A stretch of 64,000 nucleotides of DNA from Flavobacterium channae (GTDB lineage: Bacteria > Bacteroidota > Bacteroidia > Flavobacteriales > Flavobacteriaceae), in the NCBI RefSeq assembly GCF_021172165.1, contig NZ_CP089096.1:2666001-2730000 (forward strand). The letters run 5' to 3'. A program made the translations under genes and the position numbers. The notes under the pieces were generated by a model, which ran no database searches, was not told the DNA's origin, and saw nothing but the letters and a program-made list of their open reading frames with translations. Of the stretch, positions 42,835 to 52,731 are shown piece after piece. The first letter of the stretch is position 1. The number at the start of each line of letters is the position of its first letter.

Positions 42835-45108
42835 TTATCTAATTAAAGTAAAATTTGATTTAAATATTCTTTGAATACCACATTCTTCATATTCTAATAC
42901 AAACCAATAATCTGTTGCTGGAAGCTTGTTCCCATTATATGTTCCGTCCCAACCTATTTCATTTTGACGTATTTCTTTCAATAACTTTCCATAACGATCA
43001 AAAACATACAGTTTAGTAGCTGTATTTTCCAAAATAATATTCCAAAAATCATTATATCCATCTTTATTTGGTGAGAAAAATTTAGGATAATCAAAAATAA
43101 AAACCGAAGATGAAAGTGTTGTACAATGATTTAAATCTGTAACAGTTACTGTATGACAACCCGGCATTACGTTCTCAAAAAAATTCAATCCCTGAAAATT
43201 ATTATTATCTAATTGATACAAAAGCAAATCATTTGGATTATCAACATTTGCAATTATAGTAGTATCATAAGTAACTAGATTTAAATTTGAAAAACTTTCA
43301 ATAACAAAAACTTGCCAAGTTGCTGGTTGACTACATGCCTCGTTTGGTGTAAAAGTGTAAATGGTACTTTGAGTGTTACTAACATTTGCTGGAGACCATG
43401 TTCCAACAATTCCATTTGTAGAAGGAAATACAATTGCTTCATTTTCACAAATAGTTACATCTGAAAAAGAGAAGTAAACTACTGGATTAACAGTAATCGT
43501 AATAGAAACTGGATTAGCACATTGAACCTGATTAGGACTTGGTGTAAAAGTGTAGGTTATTGTACCAGCAACGCTTGTGTTTATGTTATTCGGTAGCCAA
43601 GTTCCTGAAATACCTTCAACAGAAACTGTAGATAATACTTCTGGTGTTTGATTTTGACAATATTCAGTTGCTGAAATATTAAATGTAGGCGTTATATAAG
43701 TTGGTGCCGTTGGTCTATATAATAACTCGTAGGTTTTATTGTAGCAATTTGAAACCATATTACAAGTTATAATATAATTTTGACTATAATCTGGAAAACT
43801 AAAAGTAGGATTCTCTTCATTTGAACTACTTATGAAAGTTCCTGGTGAGCTAGCATAAGATAAATTCCAAGAGTAGCTGTTAACGTTAGTATTGTTTTCT
43901 AATGAAACTTGTATTGCATTACAAAATTCGTTTTCTATAATAATATCATTATATGGTATTAAACTATTTAACTGATTTGGCAATCCTGCCATACAAAAAC
44001 GCCCTCCTAAATATTGTTGCAAAGGCACATAATTACATCCTGTACCTAAAACATTAGGATTGTTGATGACTCCCATATAATTTGGAAAACCATTTAATAT
44101 TAATCTGGCGATATAAATTTTTCCATCAGGGCCAAGCTGCATAGATTGTAAGCCCGATGTTGAAGAGATAGTCGTTATTTTAGAAGCAACAAAATCCGCA
44201 TTTGATGCTACAGATACATCATATTGATGAATTTGCACACCACTACATTTGTACAATACTTTACTATCTGGCGAAAATTCTGTTCCATACTGATTTTCAC
44301 TAGTTAAATCTGCAAACTTATCCGTAATTAAACCTGTTGTATTATCAAAATTAAAAACATACAAACCCGGATTGGAGCTGTAAGAAGGTAAAACATAAGA
44401 AAGCAATTTGTTATTAGATGAAGCTTTCATTTGTCCTGGAGTTGCATTCATAAAAATAGACGTTCTACTAACTACTGGTGTAACATTAAAACCGCTACTT
44501 GAAATGTGGTAAGCATAAAAATCATAACTATCTACAACTTTACAAATTACCCAAAAATCACAACCATTACTATGCGGTACAACGCAAACCTTTTCAGTTG
44601 TAGAAGTTCCGAAAAGATGAATATTCTTGTTTGCTGTAACACCTCCAAATCCTCCATCCATTGTCATATCAATTTCTGAAAAACAAACCCCTTTGTTATT
44701 AACACTAGGATTTTGTTCAATATATTGATCCAATGTAACTAAAAAATACTTGTCAAATCTGTTTTCAGCATTATTATAAGTACCCGGATAAGGTATAATA
44801 GCAGATGATTGAGTTGAAGAATTATGCCCTGCCAAATTATCGCCATTAAACATGATTTGAAAATTTTTGTTCCAAACTTTTTCACCATTGGAATAAAACA
44901 ACAAATTTCCGTTACCATCACTTATTGTTGAACATCCTTCAGAAGAAAACATGCCTACTGTGGGTAAATCTAAAAGAGGTGTTGGAGGATTATTATTAAA
45001 ATTTAATCCTGCATTTGTACCAAAATACCAAATATTAGATTCGCCTTGCGCAAATATTGATGCACAATAAAAAACAAAGACAAATGGAAGATAATTGAAA
45101 TTTTTCAA
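42835..45108 (-). CDS. T9SS type B sorting-domain protein (gliding-motility-associated C-terminus)
   Basis: 757 residues. The start is TTG (45106-45108), needed for the signal peptide that ends SIFAQ near residue 21. Residues about 25-400 read as a propeller-like domain (IWYFGTNAGLNF, LLFYSNGEKVWNKNF, GPDGKIYIARL); PKD/Ig-like domains follow (about 400-660), and the C-terminal 90 residues (PKFFSPNKDGYNDFWNI...RYGKLLKEI...GTYNGNKLPATDYWF) are the CHU_C/T9SS type B signal. It is exported to the cell surface. It lies directly upstream of the araC-type regulator gene. Confidence 0.9.
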   Translation of the reverse strand: MKNFNYLPFVFVFYCASIFAQGESNIWYFGTNAGLNFNNNPPTPLLDLPTVGMFSSEGCSTISDGNGNLLFYSNGEKVWNKNFQIMFNGDNLAGHNSSTQSSAIIPYPGTYNNAENRFDKYFLVTLDQYIEQNPSVNNKGVCFSEIDMTMDGGFGGVTANKNIHLFGTSTTEKVCVVPHSNGCDFWVICKVVDSYDFYAYHISSSGFNVTPVVSRTSIFMNATPGQMKASSNNKLLSYVLPSYSSNPGLYVFNFDNTTGLITDKFADLTSENQYGTEFSPDSKVLYKCSGVQIHQYDVSVASNADFVASKITTISSTSGLQSMQLGPDGKIYIARLILNGFPNYMGVINNPNVLGTGCNYVPLQQYLGGRFCMAGLPNQLNSLIPYNDIIIENEFCNAIQVSLENNTNVNSYSWNLSYASSPGTFISSSNEENPTFSFPDYSQNYIITCNMVSNCYNKTYELLYRPTAPTYITPTFNISATEYCQNQTPEVLSTVSVEGISGTWLPNNINTSVAGTITYTFTPSPNQVQCANPVSITITVNPVVYFSFSDVTICENEAIVFPSTNGIVGTWSPANVSNTQSTIYTFTPNEACSQPATWQVFVIESFSNLNLVTYDTTIIANVDNPNDLLLYQLDNNNFQGLNFFENVMPGCHTVTVTDLNHCTTLSSSVFIFDYPKFFSPNKDGYNDFWNIILENTATKLYVFDRYGKLLKEIRQNEIGWDGTYNGNKLPATDYWFVLEYEECGIQRIFKSNFTLIR

Positions 45109-45278
45109 CAGAAATAATTTTACACAATGAACCCTTAGCGATATTTTTTCGTATATAAGTTGAGTTGGTTAAAAAATTATTATTTAGAATTGTTCTATAT
45201 AAAAACATAATCAACCCTCTTGTTTATTACAAATTTAGCAAAAACAAAGCTATTAAGAGAATATTAAGTCAAAATATC

Positions 45279-45307
45279 TTTAAGCGACACAAAAAGTCCT
45301 TTTAGCG
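45279..45307 (+). promoter_or_regulatory. Direct repeat at 21-bp spacing before hemA (possible AraC-type site)
   Basis: TTTAAGCG at 45279-45286 and TTTTAGCG at 45300-45307 are near-identical and exactly 21 bases apart, two helical turns, as usual for AraC-family half-sites. The second copy directly abuts the -33 TTG at 45308, a class II activator position. A third TTAGCG lies at about 45136. Assignment to the nearby AraC-type regulator is inference. Confidence 0.5.
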
Positions 45308-45339
45308 TTGTTTTTATAAAAAGGTAAAATATAATTTTG
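45308..45339 (+). promoter_or_regulatory. hemA promoter
   Basis: TTG at 45308-45310 and TAATTTTG at 45332-45339 with 21 bases between them fit the Bacteroidota -33/-7 consensus. The ATG follows 27 bases later. Confidence 0.65.
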
Positions 45340-45366
45340 TTTAACTTTTAGGAAAGAGTATATCAC

Positions 45367-46623
45367 ATGGAAAACAATACATTTGCAAAGCATCCAACTT
45401 TCTATGCCGTGGGTTTAAGTTACAAGAAAGCTGATGCCGAAATGAGAGGGAAATTTAACTTGGATGACCAAGCTAAAACCAGCTTATTAAACCAAGCCAA
45501 AGAAGAAGGTATTGATAACCTAATTGTAACTTCAACATGCAATAGAACTGAAATTTACGGATTTGCTCAACATCCTTTTCAATTAATCAAATTGTTATGT
45601 GAAAACAGCCAAGGTACTGTTGAAGATTTTCAAAAAGTTGCTTTCGTATACAAAAATAGTGAAGCAATTTCACATATGTTTCGTGTTGGAACTGGATTAG
45701 ATAGTCAAATTTTAGGAGATTTTGAAATAATAAGTCAATTGAAAAATGCCTTCGTAAAAAGCAAAGAACTTGACTTAGCAAATGCTTTTTTAGAAAGATT
45801 GGTCAATGCAGTTATCCAAGCTAGTAAAAAAATTAAAAACGAAACCGAAATCTCCTCTGGTGCAACTTCTGTATCATTTGCTTCTGTACAATACATTTTT
45901 AAAAATGTTGAAGATATTGCTTCGAAAAACATTCTGCTTTTTGGAACAGGAAAAATCGGAAGAAATACTTGTGAAAACTTAGTAAAACATACAAAACACG
46001 AACACATAACATTAATTAACCGAACAAAAGAAAAGGCCGAAAAATTAGCCAAAAAACTTAATGTTATTGTAAAAGATTACGCTGATTTACAAATTGAACT
46101 TCAAAAAGCGGATGTAGTTGTCGTGGCAACAGGAGCACAAAATCCTACAATTGATAAAGCTATCTTAAATCTTAAAAAACCTTTATTAATTTTAGACTTA
46201 TCAATTCCTAAAAATGTAAACGAAAATGTTCGCGATTTAGAAGGCGTTACATTAGTTCATATGGACGAGTTGTCTCAGATTACGGATGAAACTTTAGAGA
46301 ATAGAAAAAAACACATTCCGGCTGCTGAAGCTATAATTGACGAAATTAAAGATGAATTTATTGCATGGACAAAACAACGTAAATTTGCTCCTACGATTCA
46401 TGCTTTAAAAGCCAAACTAAATACAATTAAAGAAGGAGAATTAAACTTTCAAAGAAAAAAATTGGCTAATTTTGATGAAGAACAAGCTGAAATTATAACA
46501 GCTAGAATCATTCAAAAAATAACAAATCACTTTGCAAATCATTTAAAAGATGACGAAACAATGGTGGATGAAAGTATTGAATGGATTGAAAAAATTTTCC
46601 AATTAGAAACGGTTGCAAAATAA
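45367..46623 (+). CDS. hemA: Glutamyl-tRNA reductase
   Basis: 418 residues. The catalytic Cys is Cys58 in VTSTCNRTEIY, and the central NADPH-binding domain has LLFGTGKIGRNTCENL; the C-terminal dimerisation helix completes the family fold. It makes glutamate-1-semialdehyde, the first committed step of the C5 route to tetrapyrroles. HemL, which acts next, is not in the window. hemC overlaps it by one base (TAATG). Upstream are a good promoter and a direct repeat. Confidence 0.97.
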   Translation: MENNTFAKHPTFYAVGLSYKKADAEMRGKFNLDDQAKTSLLNQAKEEGIDNLIVTSTCNRTEIYGFAQHPFQLIKLLCENSQGTVEDFQKVAFVYKNSEAISHMFRVGTGLDSQILGDFEIISQLKNAFVKSKELDLANAFLERLVNAVIQASKKIKNETEISSGATSVSFASVQYIFKNVEDIASKNILLFGTGKIGRNTCENLVKHTKHEHITLINRTKEKAEKLAKKLNVIVKDYADLQIELQKADVVVVATGAQNPTIDKAILNLKKPLLILDLSIPKNVNENVRDLEGVTLVHMDELSQITDETLENRKKHIPAAEAIIDEIKDEFIAWTKQRKFAPTIHALKAKLNTIKEGELNFQRKKLANFDEEQAEIITARIIQKITNHFANHLKDDETMVDESIEWIEKIFQLETVAK

Positions 46624-47540
46624 TGAGTAAAATAATCCGAATAGGAACTCGTGATAGTGAATTAGCTCTTTGGCAAGCACACACAGTACAAAATAAACTT
46701 CATGATTTAGGCTATAAAACAGAAATTATAGCGGTTAAATCTCAAGGCGATATCATTCTAGACAAACCATTATACGAATTAGGAATCACTGGAATATTCA
46801 CTAAAACATTAGACATTGCTATGTTGAATGATCAAGTAGACATTGCTGTGCATTCTATGAAAGATGTTCCTACTGCTCTACCTATCGGTATTGTTCAAGC
46901 TGCTGTTTTAGAACGCGCTAACACAGTTGATATTCTTGTTCATAAAGGGAACACTTCTTTCCTTAATTCGGAAGGAACAATTGCTACTGGAAGTTTACGA
47001 CGTCAAGCGCAATGGTTAAATAAATATCCAAACCATAACGTGGTTGATTTACGTGGAAATGTAAATACACGCATGCAAAAACTTCAAGATAATGATTGGA
47101 ACGGGGCTGTTTTTGCTGCTGCAGGTTTAGAACGCATCAATTTAAAACCTGAAAATTATATCGATTTAGATTGGATGGTTCCAGCACCAGCTCAAGGAGC
47201 TATGGTAGTGGTTGCCATGGAAAAAGACGAATTTTGTAAAGAAGCACTTGCTAAACTTAATCATAAAGAAACCGAAATTTGCACCGAGATTGAACGCGAA
47301 TTTTTGAAAACTTTGGAAGGTGGTTGTACTGCTCCTATCGGTGCATTGGCAAAATTTAATTCAAAAGAGATTGAATTTGAAGGCGTTTTATTTTCTTTAG
47401 ACGGAAAAGAAAAACACACAATCAAAAAAAGTTGTACTTTTGATTCTTATAAAAACTTCGGGAAAAATTGTGCCGAAGAAATTTTAAACAATGGTGGAAA
47501 AACTTTAATGGAAAGTATCCGTCGTGATTTAAAAAAGTAA
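46623..47540 (+). CDS. hemC: Hydroxymethylbilane synthase
   Basis: 305 residues. IRIGTRDSELALWQA opens the protein, KDVPTALP and RRQAQW lie in the active cleft, and the dipyrromethane cofactor Cys is in EGGCTAPIG near residue 235. The enzyme joins four porphobilinogen units into hydroxymethylbilane. It overlaps hemA by one base and is followed 12 bases later by trkH, not by hemD. Confidence 0.97.
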   Translation: MSKIIRIGTRDSELALWQAHTVQNKLHDLGYKTEIIAVKSQGDIILDKPLYELGITGIFTKTLDIAMLNDQVDIAVHSMKDVPTALPIGIVQAAVLERANTVDILVHKGNTSFLNSEGTIATGSLRRQAQWLNKYPNHNVVDLRGNVNTRMQKLQDNDWNGAVFAAAGLERINLKPENYIDLDWMVPAPAQGAMVVVAMEKDEFCKEALAKLNHKETEICTEIEREFLKTLEGGCTAPIGALAKFNSKEIEFEGVLFSLDGKEKHTIKKSCTFDSYKNFGKNCAEEILNNGGKTLMESIRRDLKK

Positions 47541-47552
47541 TTTTATTCCAAA

Positions 47553-49295
47553 ATGGAGAAAGAATCATTACTCAATTATTTATATCGTTTTTTTGATATC
47601 ATTGTTTTACTCTTTATTGTATTTGACTTTGGATATGATTTTGAAGAAAACTACAATTCACCTCACGTAATAGGCTTGATTTTATTATCAATCGGTCTGT
47701 TAGCATTCAACGCATTTAAGTTTTTTATCTATAAATACAAGAGCAACAAAAAAGTAGCCTTGGCAAATATGGTTTTGCTTACGGCTATTTTGTCGATATC
47801 TGGAATAATCTCAATTTTAAATTTAGAATTTCCAACTCATTATATCTTGCAAAAAGTAAAACCTCTCCTAGAAGGTGGTTTGATCTTTTATTTCTTGTTA
47901 CGACTTTTGGTTTTAGTTCGTCATATTTATGATATCTACTTCAACCCTGCTATTGTTTTTGTAGGAAGTTTTGTGATTTTAGCCTTAATGGGTGGCTTTT
48001 TATTAATGCTTCCTAGTGCAACCACAAACGGAATTACCTTTACAAATGCATTATTTACCTCAACAAGTGCTGTTTGTGTTACTGGTTTAACGGTAGTTGA
48101 TACTTCATCTGCTTTTACTCTTGTTGGACAATCCATAATTTTAGTATTAATTCAATTAGGAGGAATTGGAATTTTAACTTTCACTTCTTTCTTCGCCTTT
48201 TTCTTTAGAGGAAGTTCTTCATTTAAAGAAGGTTTAAATACTAAAGATTTTATTGCTCATGAAGGTTTAAAAGACGTTTTTAGAGCGGCACTTAATGTTG
48301 TTATGTTTACTTTAGCAGTAGAAATTGTTGGTGCTTTATTTATTTACTCTTCAATTATTGAAGTTGCCTCAATTGAAAATAAATTTTTCTTTTCAATATT
48401 CCACTCGATATCTGCATTCTGTAATGCTGGTTTTTCTATTTTATCTGCCGGAATTTATGATGAAGGTATCCGATTTGATTACTATTTGCAATGGATATTA
48501 ATTGTGTTGATTGTTTTAGGTGGTTTAGGACACAATATTGTTTTCAATTTCTACCAAAAAATAAAAATACATTTTGTTGAGTTTTTCGATAAGAAAATCA
48601 TCCATAAGAAAATTAGAATCATTACACTGAATACTCAAATTGTAATTTATACCACGTTATTATTATTAATTGGAGGATTTATTTTCTTGTTTATATCAGA
48701 ATACAACAATACTTTATTAGAACATTCAACAACTTTTGGTAAAGTTACTGCTGCGGCTTTCAATTCGGTTACACCAAGAACAGCCGGATTTAACGCTGTT
48801 GATTTTACACAAATGAATGTGCCTTCGTTGTTGTTCATCATCTTCTTAATGTGGATTGGTGGTTCGCCTGCTTCAACTGCCGGTGGTATTAAAACAAGTA
48901 CTTTCGCTTTAGCAACCTTAAACATTTTTGCTGTTGCAAGTGGAAAAAGTAGAATACAACTTTTTGGTAGAAGAATTTCTGCAGAATCAACTTCGCGTGC
49001 TTTTGCTATTTTATGTATATCATTAATAACAATTGGTATTTCAATTGTTGCTTTATTAATATTTGAACCAAAGAATACACCTCTTCTTACTGTTGCTTTT
49101 GAATGTTTCTCAGCATACAGTACTGTAGGTTTATCTTTAAACTTTACACCTACTTTAACAGAACCAAGTAAGTATGTTTTAATAGCTTGTATGTTTATTG
49201 GTCGTATAGGAATGCTTAACTTAATGGTTGGATTATTACGAAGATTGAATCATCAATTCTACGAATATCCAAAAGAAAATATTTTAATTAACTAA
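47553..49295 (+). CDS. TrkH family potassium uptake protein, membrane subunit
   Basis: 580 residues. Four pore-loop repeats are visible, each with the key Gly of the selectivity filter: SAVCVTGLTV, SAFCNAGFSI, PRTAGFNAV and SAYSTVGLSL. An extra N-terminal region of about 120 residues adds further membrane helices. It forms the K+ channel of a Trk/Ktr system together with the RCK protein encoded 10 bases downstream. The pair stands between hemC and hemD, splitting the haem operon, with short gaps suggesting shared transcription. Confidence 0.95.
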   Translation: MEKESLLNYLYRFFDIIVLLFIVFDFGYDFEENYNSPHVIGLILLSIGLLAFNAFKFFIYKYKSNKKVALANMVLLTAILSISGIISILNLEFPTHYILQKVKPLLEGGLIFYFLLRLLVLVRHIYDIYFNPAIVFVGSFVILALMGGFLLMLPSATTNGITFTNALFTSTSAVCVTGLTVVDTSSAFTLVGQSIILVLIQLGGIGILTFTSFFAFFFRGSSSFKEGLNTKDFIAHEGLKDVFRAALNVVMFTLAVEIVGALFIYSSIIEVASIENKFFFSIFHSISAFCNAGFSILSAGIYDEGIRFDYYLQWILIVLIVLGGLGHNIVFNFYQKIKIHFVEFFDKKIIHKKIRIITLNTQIVIYTTLLLLIGGFIFLFISEYNNTLLEHSTTFGKVTAAAFNSVTPRTAGFNAVDFTQMNVPSLLFIIFLMWIGGSPASTAGGIKTSTFALATLNIFAVASGKSRIQLFGRRISAESTSRAFAILCISLITIGISIVALLIFEPKNTPLLTVAFECFSAYSTVGLSLNFTPTLTEPSKYVLIACMFIGRIGMLNLMVGLLRRLNHQFYEYPKENILIN

Positions 49296-49305
49296 ACTTG
49301 TCCAA

Positions 49306-50013
49306 ATGAAAATTATAGTATTTGGTTTAGGAAACTTCGGAATGTCGCTTGCTATCAGTTTAACTGAAACAGGAAATGAAGTAATTGGTGTTGATAAAAA
49401 CATCGAAAAAGTAAATTTAGTAAAAGATAAAATTTCGCATGCTATTGCCTTAGATTCTACTAATGAATTATCGTATGAAGCTTTACCTTTAAAGGATGCC
49501 GACAAAGTTGTAGTTGCTATTGGAGAAAATGAAGGTGCTGCTATTATTACAACTGCTATTATTAAAAAATTAAGCGATGTAAAAATCATCAGTAGAGCTT
49601 TATCGCCAATTCACGATACGGTTCTTGAAGCAATGGGAATTCATAGTATTATTCATCCTGAGCAAGAATCTGCTGATAGATTAACGAAGCAAATCAACTT
49701 TAAATCAACTTTAGAAAATTACCAATTAGATGATAATTTTACTATTTCTGAAGTAAAAGCAAAACCAGAGTTTTTTGGAAAAACATTACAAGAATTAGAT
49801 TCTATTGATAAATATCATTTAACCTTAATTACTATTATTCGTAAGAGAGAAAAACGTAATTTAATTGGAAAAAAATCGATTATTAAAGAATCAATCGGAC
49901 GTCCGGCACCAGACACTATAGTACAAGAAGATGATATTTTGGTAGTTTATGGTTACAATAAAGACATTGAAACGTATTGCATCGGACAAGAAGAACAACA
50001 AATTAGAAGTTAA
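49306..50013 (+). CDS. TrkA/KtrA family potassium channel regulatory protein
   Basis: 235 residues with one RCK unit: an N-terminal Rossmann domain (IIVFGLGNFGMSLAISLTETGNEVIGVDKN, GxGxxG and the acidic ribose ligand) and a C-terminal RCK_C domain (about 150-235). The single-unit size matches KtrA rather than E. coli TrkA, which has two. It gates the adjacent TrkH-type subunit in response to nucleotides. The start of hemD follows its stop directly. Confidence 0.94.
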   Translation: MKIIVFGLGNFGMSLAISLTETGNEVIGVDKNIEKVNLVKDKISHAIALDSTNELSYEALPLKDADKVVVAIGENEGAAIITTAIIKKLSDVKIISRALSPIHDTVLEAMGIHSIIHPEQESADRLTKQINFKSTLENYQLDDNFTISEVKAKPEFFGKTLQELDSIDKYHLTLITIIRKREKRNLIGKKSIIKESIGRPAPDTIVQEDDILVVYGYNKDIETYCIGQEEQQIRS

Positions 50014-50673
50014 ATGAATCGTATTCTCTCTACAAAAAAGCTTCCTAAAGCATTAAAAAAGAAGTTTTCTGATGCTGGAATTGATTGTATAGAAAAGAAT
50101 TTCATTCAAACCAAATCGATTTCATTTGAAACACCAAAGCTAAACGACTACTTGATTTTTACAAGCAAACAAGCGGTTAAAAGTGTTCTGAAATCTGATA
50201 TAAAAAATCTAAATACAAAACCTGTTTTATGCGTAGGACTTAAAACAAAAGTGTATTTAGAAATGCAAAAGTTTGTAGTTGAAGCTTTTGCCGATTACGC
50301 TGAAGATTTGGTTAAAATAATAGACGATAATTATCAGAATAGTTCATTTACTTTCTTTTGTGGAAACATTAGAAAAAACACTATTCCAGATTATTTTAAA
50401 CAAAATGAAATCGCTTATAACGAAATTGTCGTATATGAAACTACCATTAAACCACACCAAATAAAAGATTCGTTTGATGGCATTTTGTTCTATAGCCCTT
50501 CAGGAGTTACAAGTTTTCTAGAGAACAATTTAATAGAACACAAAACATGCTTTTGTATTGGAACTACCACAGCAAATGCATTGAAAAACAAAACAGAAAA
50601 TATTGTAATTGCAGATCAGCCTACAATTGAAAATGTAATTACAAGCGCAATAAATTATTACAAACGCTTATAG
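50014..50673 (+). CDS. hemD: Uroporphyrinogen-III synthase
   Basis: 219 residues. HemD is a poorly conserved family; the assignment rests on the two-lobed alpha/beta layout, on segments such as [14 protein letters not shown] and [17 protein letters not shown] near the hinge, and on place between hemC and hemE. The enzyme inverts ring D while closing hydroxymethylbilane to uroporphyrinogen III. The ATG follows the trkA-type stop with no gap. Confidence 0.92.
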   Translation: MNRILSTKKLPKALKKKFSDAGIDCIEKNFIQTKSISFETPKLNDYLIFTSKQAVKSVLKSDIKNLNTKPVLCVGLKTKVYLEMQKFVVEAFADYAEDLVKIIDDNYQNSSFTFFCGNIRKNTIPDYFKQNEIAYNEIVVYETTIKPHQIKDSFDGILFYSPSGVTSFLENNLIEHKTCFCIGTTTANALKNKTENIVIADQPTIENVITSAINYYKRL

Positions 50674-50701
50674 CTATTGCTTAAAGCACAAAGCATACAA
50701 A

Positions 50702-51727
50702 ATGATAAAGAACGACTTATTTTTAAGAGCATTAAAAGGAGAATCCGTTGAACGTCCACCCGTTTGGATGATGCGTCAAGCCGGAAGATATTTACCAGAA
50801 TTTAGAGCATTACGTGATAAATATGATTTTTTTACACGTTGTGAAACTCCTGAATTAGCAGCCGAAATTACTGTTCAACCTATTCGAATTGTAAAACCAG
50901 ATGCAGCTATTTTATTCTCTGACATTTTAGTAGTTCCTAGAGCTATGGGTATTGATGTAGAATTAAAAGACAACATTGGTCCGATTATCCCAAATCCAAT
51001 TCGTTCAATGGAGCAAGTAAACCAAGTGTTCATTCCAGACGTGAATGAATCGTTGGGTTATGTAATGGATGCTATTAAATTAACAAAAGAAATGTTGAAT
51101 AACGAAGTTCCGTTAATTGGTTTCGCTGGTTCGCCATGGACCATCTTTTGTTATGCTGTAGAAGGAAAAGGTTCTAAAAGTTATGATACAGCTAAAGGTT
51201 TTTGTTTTTCACAACCAGAAGCGGCTCATGCTTTATTACAAAAAATTACCGATACTACAATTTTATACTTAAAAGAAAAAGTAAAAAACGGTTGTAACGC
51301 AATTCAAATTTTTGATTCTTGGGGAGGGATGTTATCTCCAGTAGATTATCAAGAATTCTCTTGGAAATACATTAACCAAATTGTAGAAGCATTAGCTCCC
51401 TTAACAGAAGTTATTGTTTTTGGTAAAGGGTGTTGGTTTGCCTTAAATGAAATGTCAAAATCAAAAGCATCTGCTTTAGGAGTAGATTGGACGTGTTCTC
51501 CAAGAAATGCCCGTTATTTAACTGGTGGCGATATTACTTTACAAGGGAATTTTGATCCAAGTCGTTTACTTTCTCCAATACCAACCATCAAAAAAATGGT
51601 ACACGAAATGATTGACGAATTCGGAAAAGACAAATACATCGTAAACTTAGGTCACGGAATTTTACCAAATATTCCCGTTGATCATGCTAAAGCGTTTGTT
51701 GAAGCGGTGAAAGAGTATCAAAAGTAG
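50702..51727 (+). CDS. hemE: Uroporphyrinogen decarboxylase
   Basis: 341 residues. The N-terminal [17 protein letters not shown] is the universal HemE signature with the two arginines that bind substrate carboxylates; [16 protein letters not shown] is the second conserved stretch. The enzyme makes coproporphyrinogen III. It lies 28 bases after hemD and 63 before hemF; the gap to hemF contains a stem-loop. Confidence 0.98.
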   Translation: MIKNDLFLRALKGESVERPPVWMMRQAGRYLPEFRALRDKYDFFTRCETPELAAEITVQPIRIVKPDAAILFSDILVVPRAMGIDVELKDNIGPIIPNPIRSMEQVNQVFIPDVNESLGYVMDAIKLTKEMLNNEVPLIGFAGSPWTIFCYAVEGKGSKSYDTAKGFCFSQPEAAHALLQKITDTTILYLKEKVKNGCNAIQIFDSWGGMLSPVDYQEFSWKYINQIVEALAPLTEVIVFGKGCWFALNEMSKSKASALGVDWTCSPRNARYLTGGDITLQGNFDPSRLLSPIPTIKKMVHEMIDEFGKDKYIVNLGHGILPNIPVDHAKAFVEAVKEYQK

Positions 51728-51728
51728 A

Positions 51729-51771
51729 CAGTTTCAGTCTCAGTTTACAAATGAACTGCGCCTGAAAACTG
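51729..51771. repeat. Inverted repeat between hemE and hemF
   Basis: An 18-base arm (51729-51746, starting CAGTTTCAG) and a 19-base arm (51753-51771, ending AAAACTG) pair with few mismatches around a 6-base loop. There is no T-run, so it is not a normal terminator. The CAGTTT/AACTG composition resembles dispersed intergenic repeats of Flavobacteriaceae. Confidence 0.5.
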
Positions 51772-51790
51772 CAACTTAAAACTGATTAAT

Positions 51791-52693
51791 ATGAAAAACA
51801 AATTCTACACCTACATACAAAACCTACAAGATCAAATCTGTAAAGGATTAGAAAATATTGATGGTGGCACCCAATTTCGAGAAGATATTTGGGAACGACC
51901 AGAAGGCGGTGGCGGTCGAACACGCGTTATTGAAAACGGAAAGGTTTTTGAAAAAGGCGGTGTAAATATTTCGGCTGTTCATGGTAAACTACCCGATACC
52001 ATGCAAAAAATGTTTGGTGTAGGAGAAGCCGATTTTTTCGCTTGTGGATTGAGTTTAGTAATTCATCCAAAAAACCCAATGGTTCCAACCGTTCATGCCA
52101 ATTGGCGTTATTTTGAAATGTATGATGAAAACGGCAATATCATCAATCAATGGTTTGGAGGTGGACAAGATTTAACGCCTTATTATTTGTTTGAAGAAGA
52201 TGCCAAACATTTTCATCAAACTTGTAAAACAGCTTGCGACAAACATAACCCGGAATTTTATCCGAACTATAAAAAGAAGTGCGACGAATACTTTTGGAAC
52301 GATCACCGATTTGAAGCACGTGGCATTGGCGGATTATTTTTTGATTATTTGAAAGAGAACGAAAATATGAAGATGGAGGATTGGTACAACTTTGTAACCG
52401 AAGTTGGTAACTCTTTCTTACAAGCTTATGTCCCGATTGTGGAAAAAAGAAAAGATTTATCGTATACAGAAGCCAACAGAACTTGGCAAGAAATACGTCG
52501 TGGTCGTTATGTGGAATTTAATTTGGTTCATGATAAAGGCACACTTTTCGGGCTAAAAACCAACGGAAGAATCGAAAGTATTTTGATGAGTTTACCACCA
52601 CATGTACAATGGGTATATGACCATCATCCTGAACCAGGAAGCGAAGAAGAAAAATTACTAAAAGTTTTAAAAGAACCTATTGATTGGATATAA
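51791..52693 (+). CDS. hemF: Oxygen-dependent coproporphyrinogen III oxidase
   Basis: 300 residues. It carries the HemF patterns EDIWERPEGGGGRTRVI, PTVHANWRYFE and WFGGGQDLTPYY, with RRGRYVEFNLVHDKGTLFGL near the C-terminus. The enzyme turns coproporphyrinogen III into protoporphyrinogen IX using O2, so this route is aerobic; HemJ then completes the oxidation. A terminator follows directly. Confidence 0.98.
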   Translation: MKNKFYTYIQNLQDQICKGLENIDGGTQFREDIWERPEGGGGRTRVIENGKVFEKGGVNISAVHGKLPDTMQKMFGVGEADFFACGLSLVIHPKNPMVPTVHANWRYFEMYDENGNIINQWFGGGQDLTPYYLFEEDAKHFHQTCKTACDKHNPEFYPNYKKKCDEYFWNDHRFEARGIGGLFFDYLKENENMKMEDWYNFVTEVGNSFLQAYVPIVEKRKDLSYTEANRTWQEIRRGRYVEFNLVHDKGTLFGLKTNGRIESILMSLPPHVQWVYDHHPEPGSEEEKLLKVLKEPIDWI

Positions 52694-52731
52694 AAAAGGG
52701 CTGTAATTAATTCCAGATTACGGCCTTTTTT
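52693..52731. terminator. Terminator after hemF, overlapping the 3' end of the helicase gene
   Basis: An imperfect hairpin (GGGCTGTAAT pairing with ATTACGGCC plus A/T ends; two G-T wobbles) ending in six T's. The last eight or so codons and the stop of the convergent helicase gene lie inside it. It can terminate hemF transcripts and, with its A-rich other end, probably helicase transcripts too. Confidence 0.75.
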
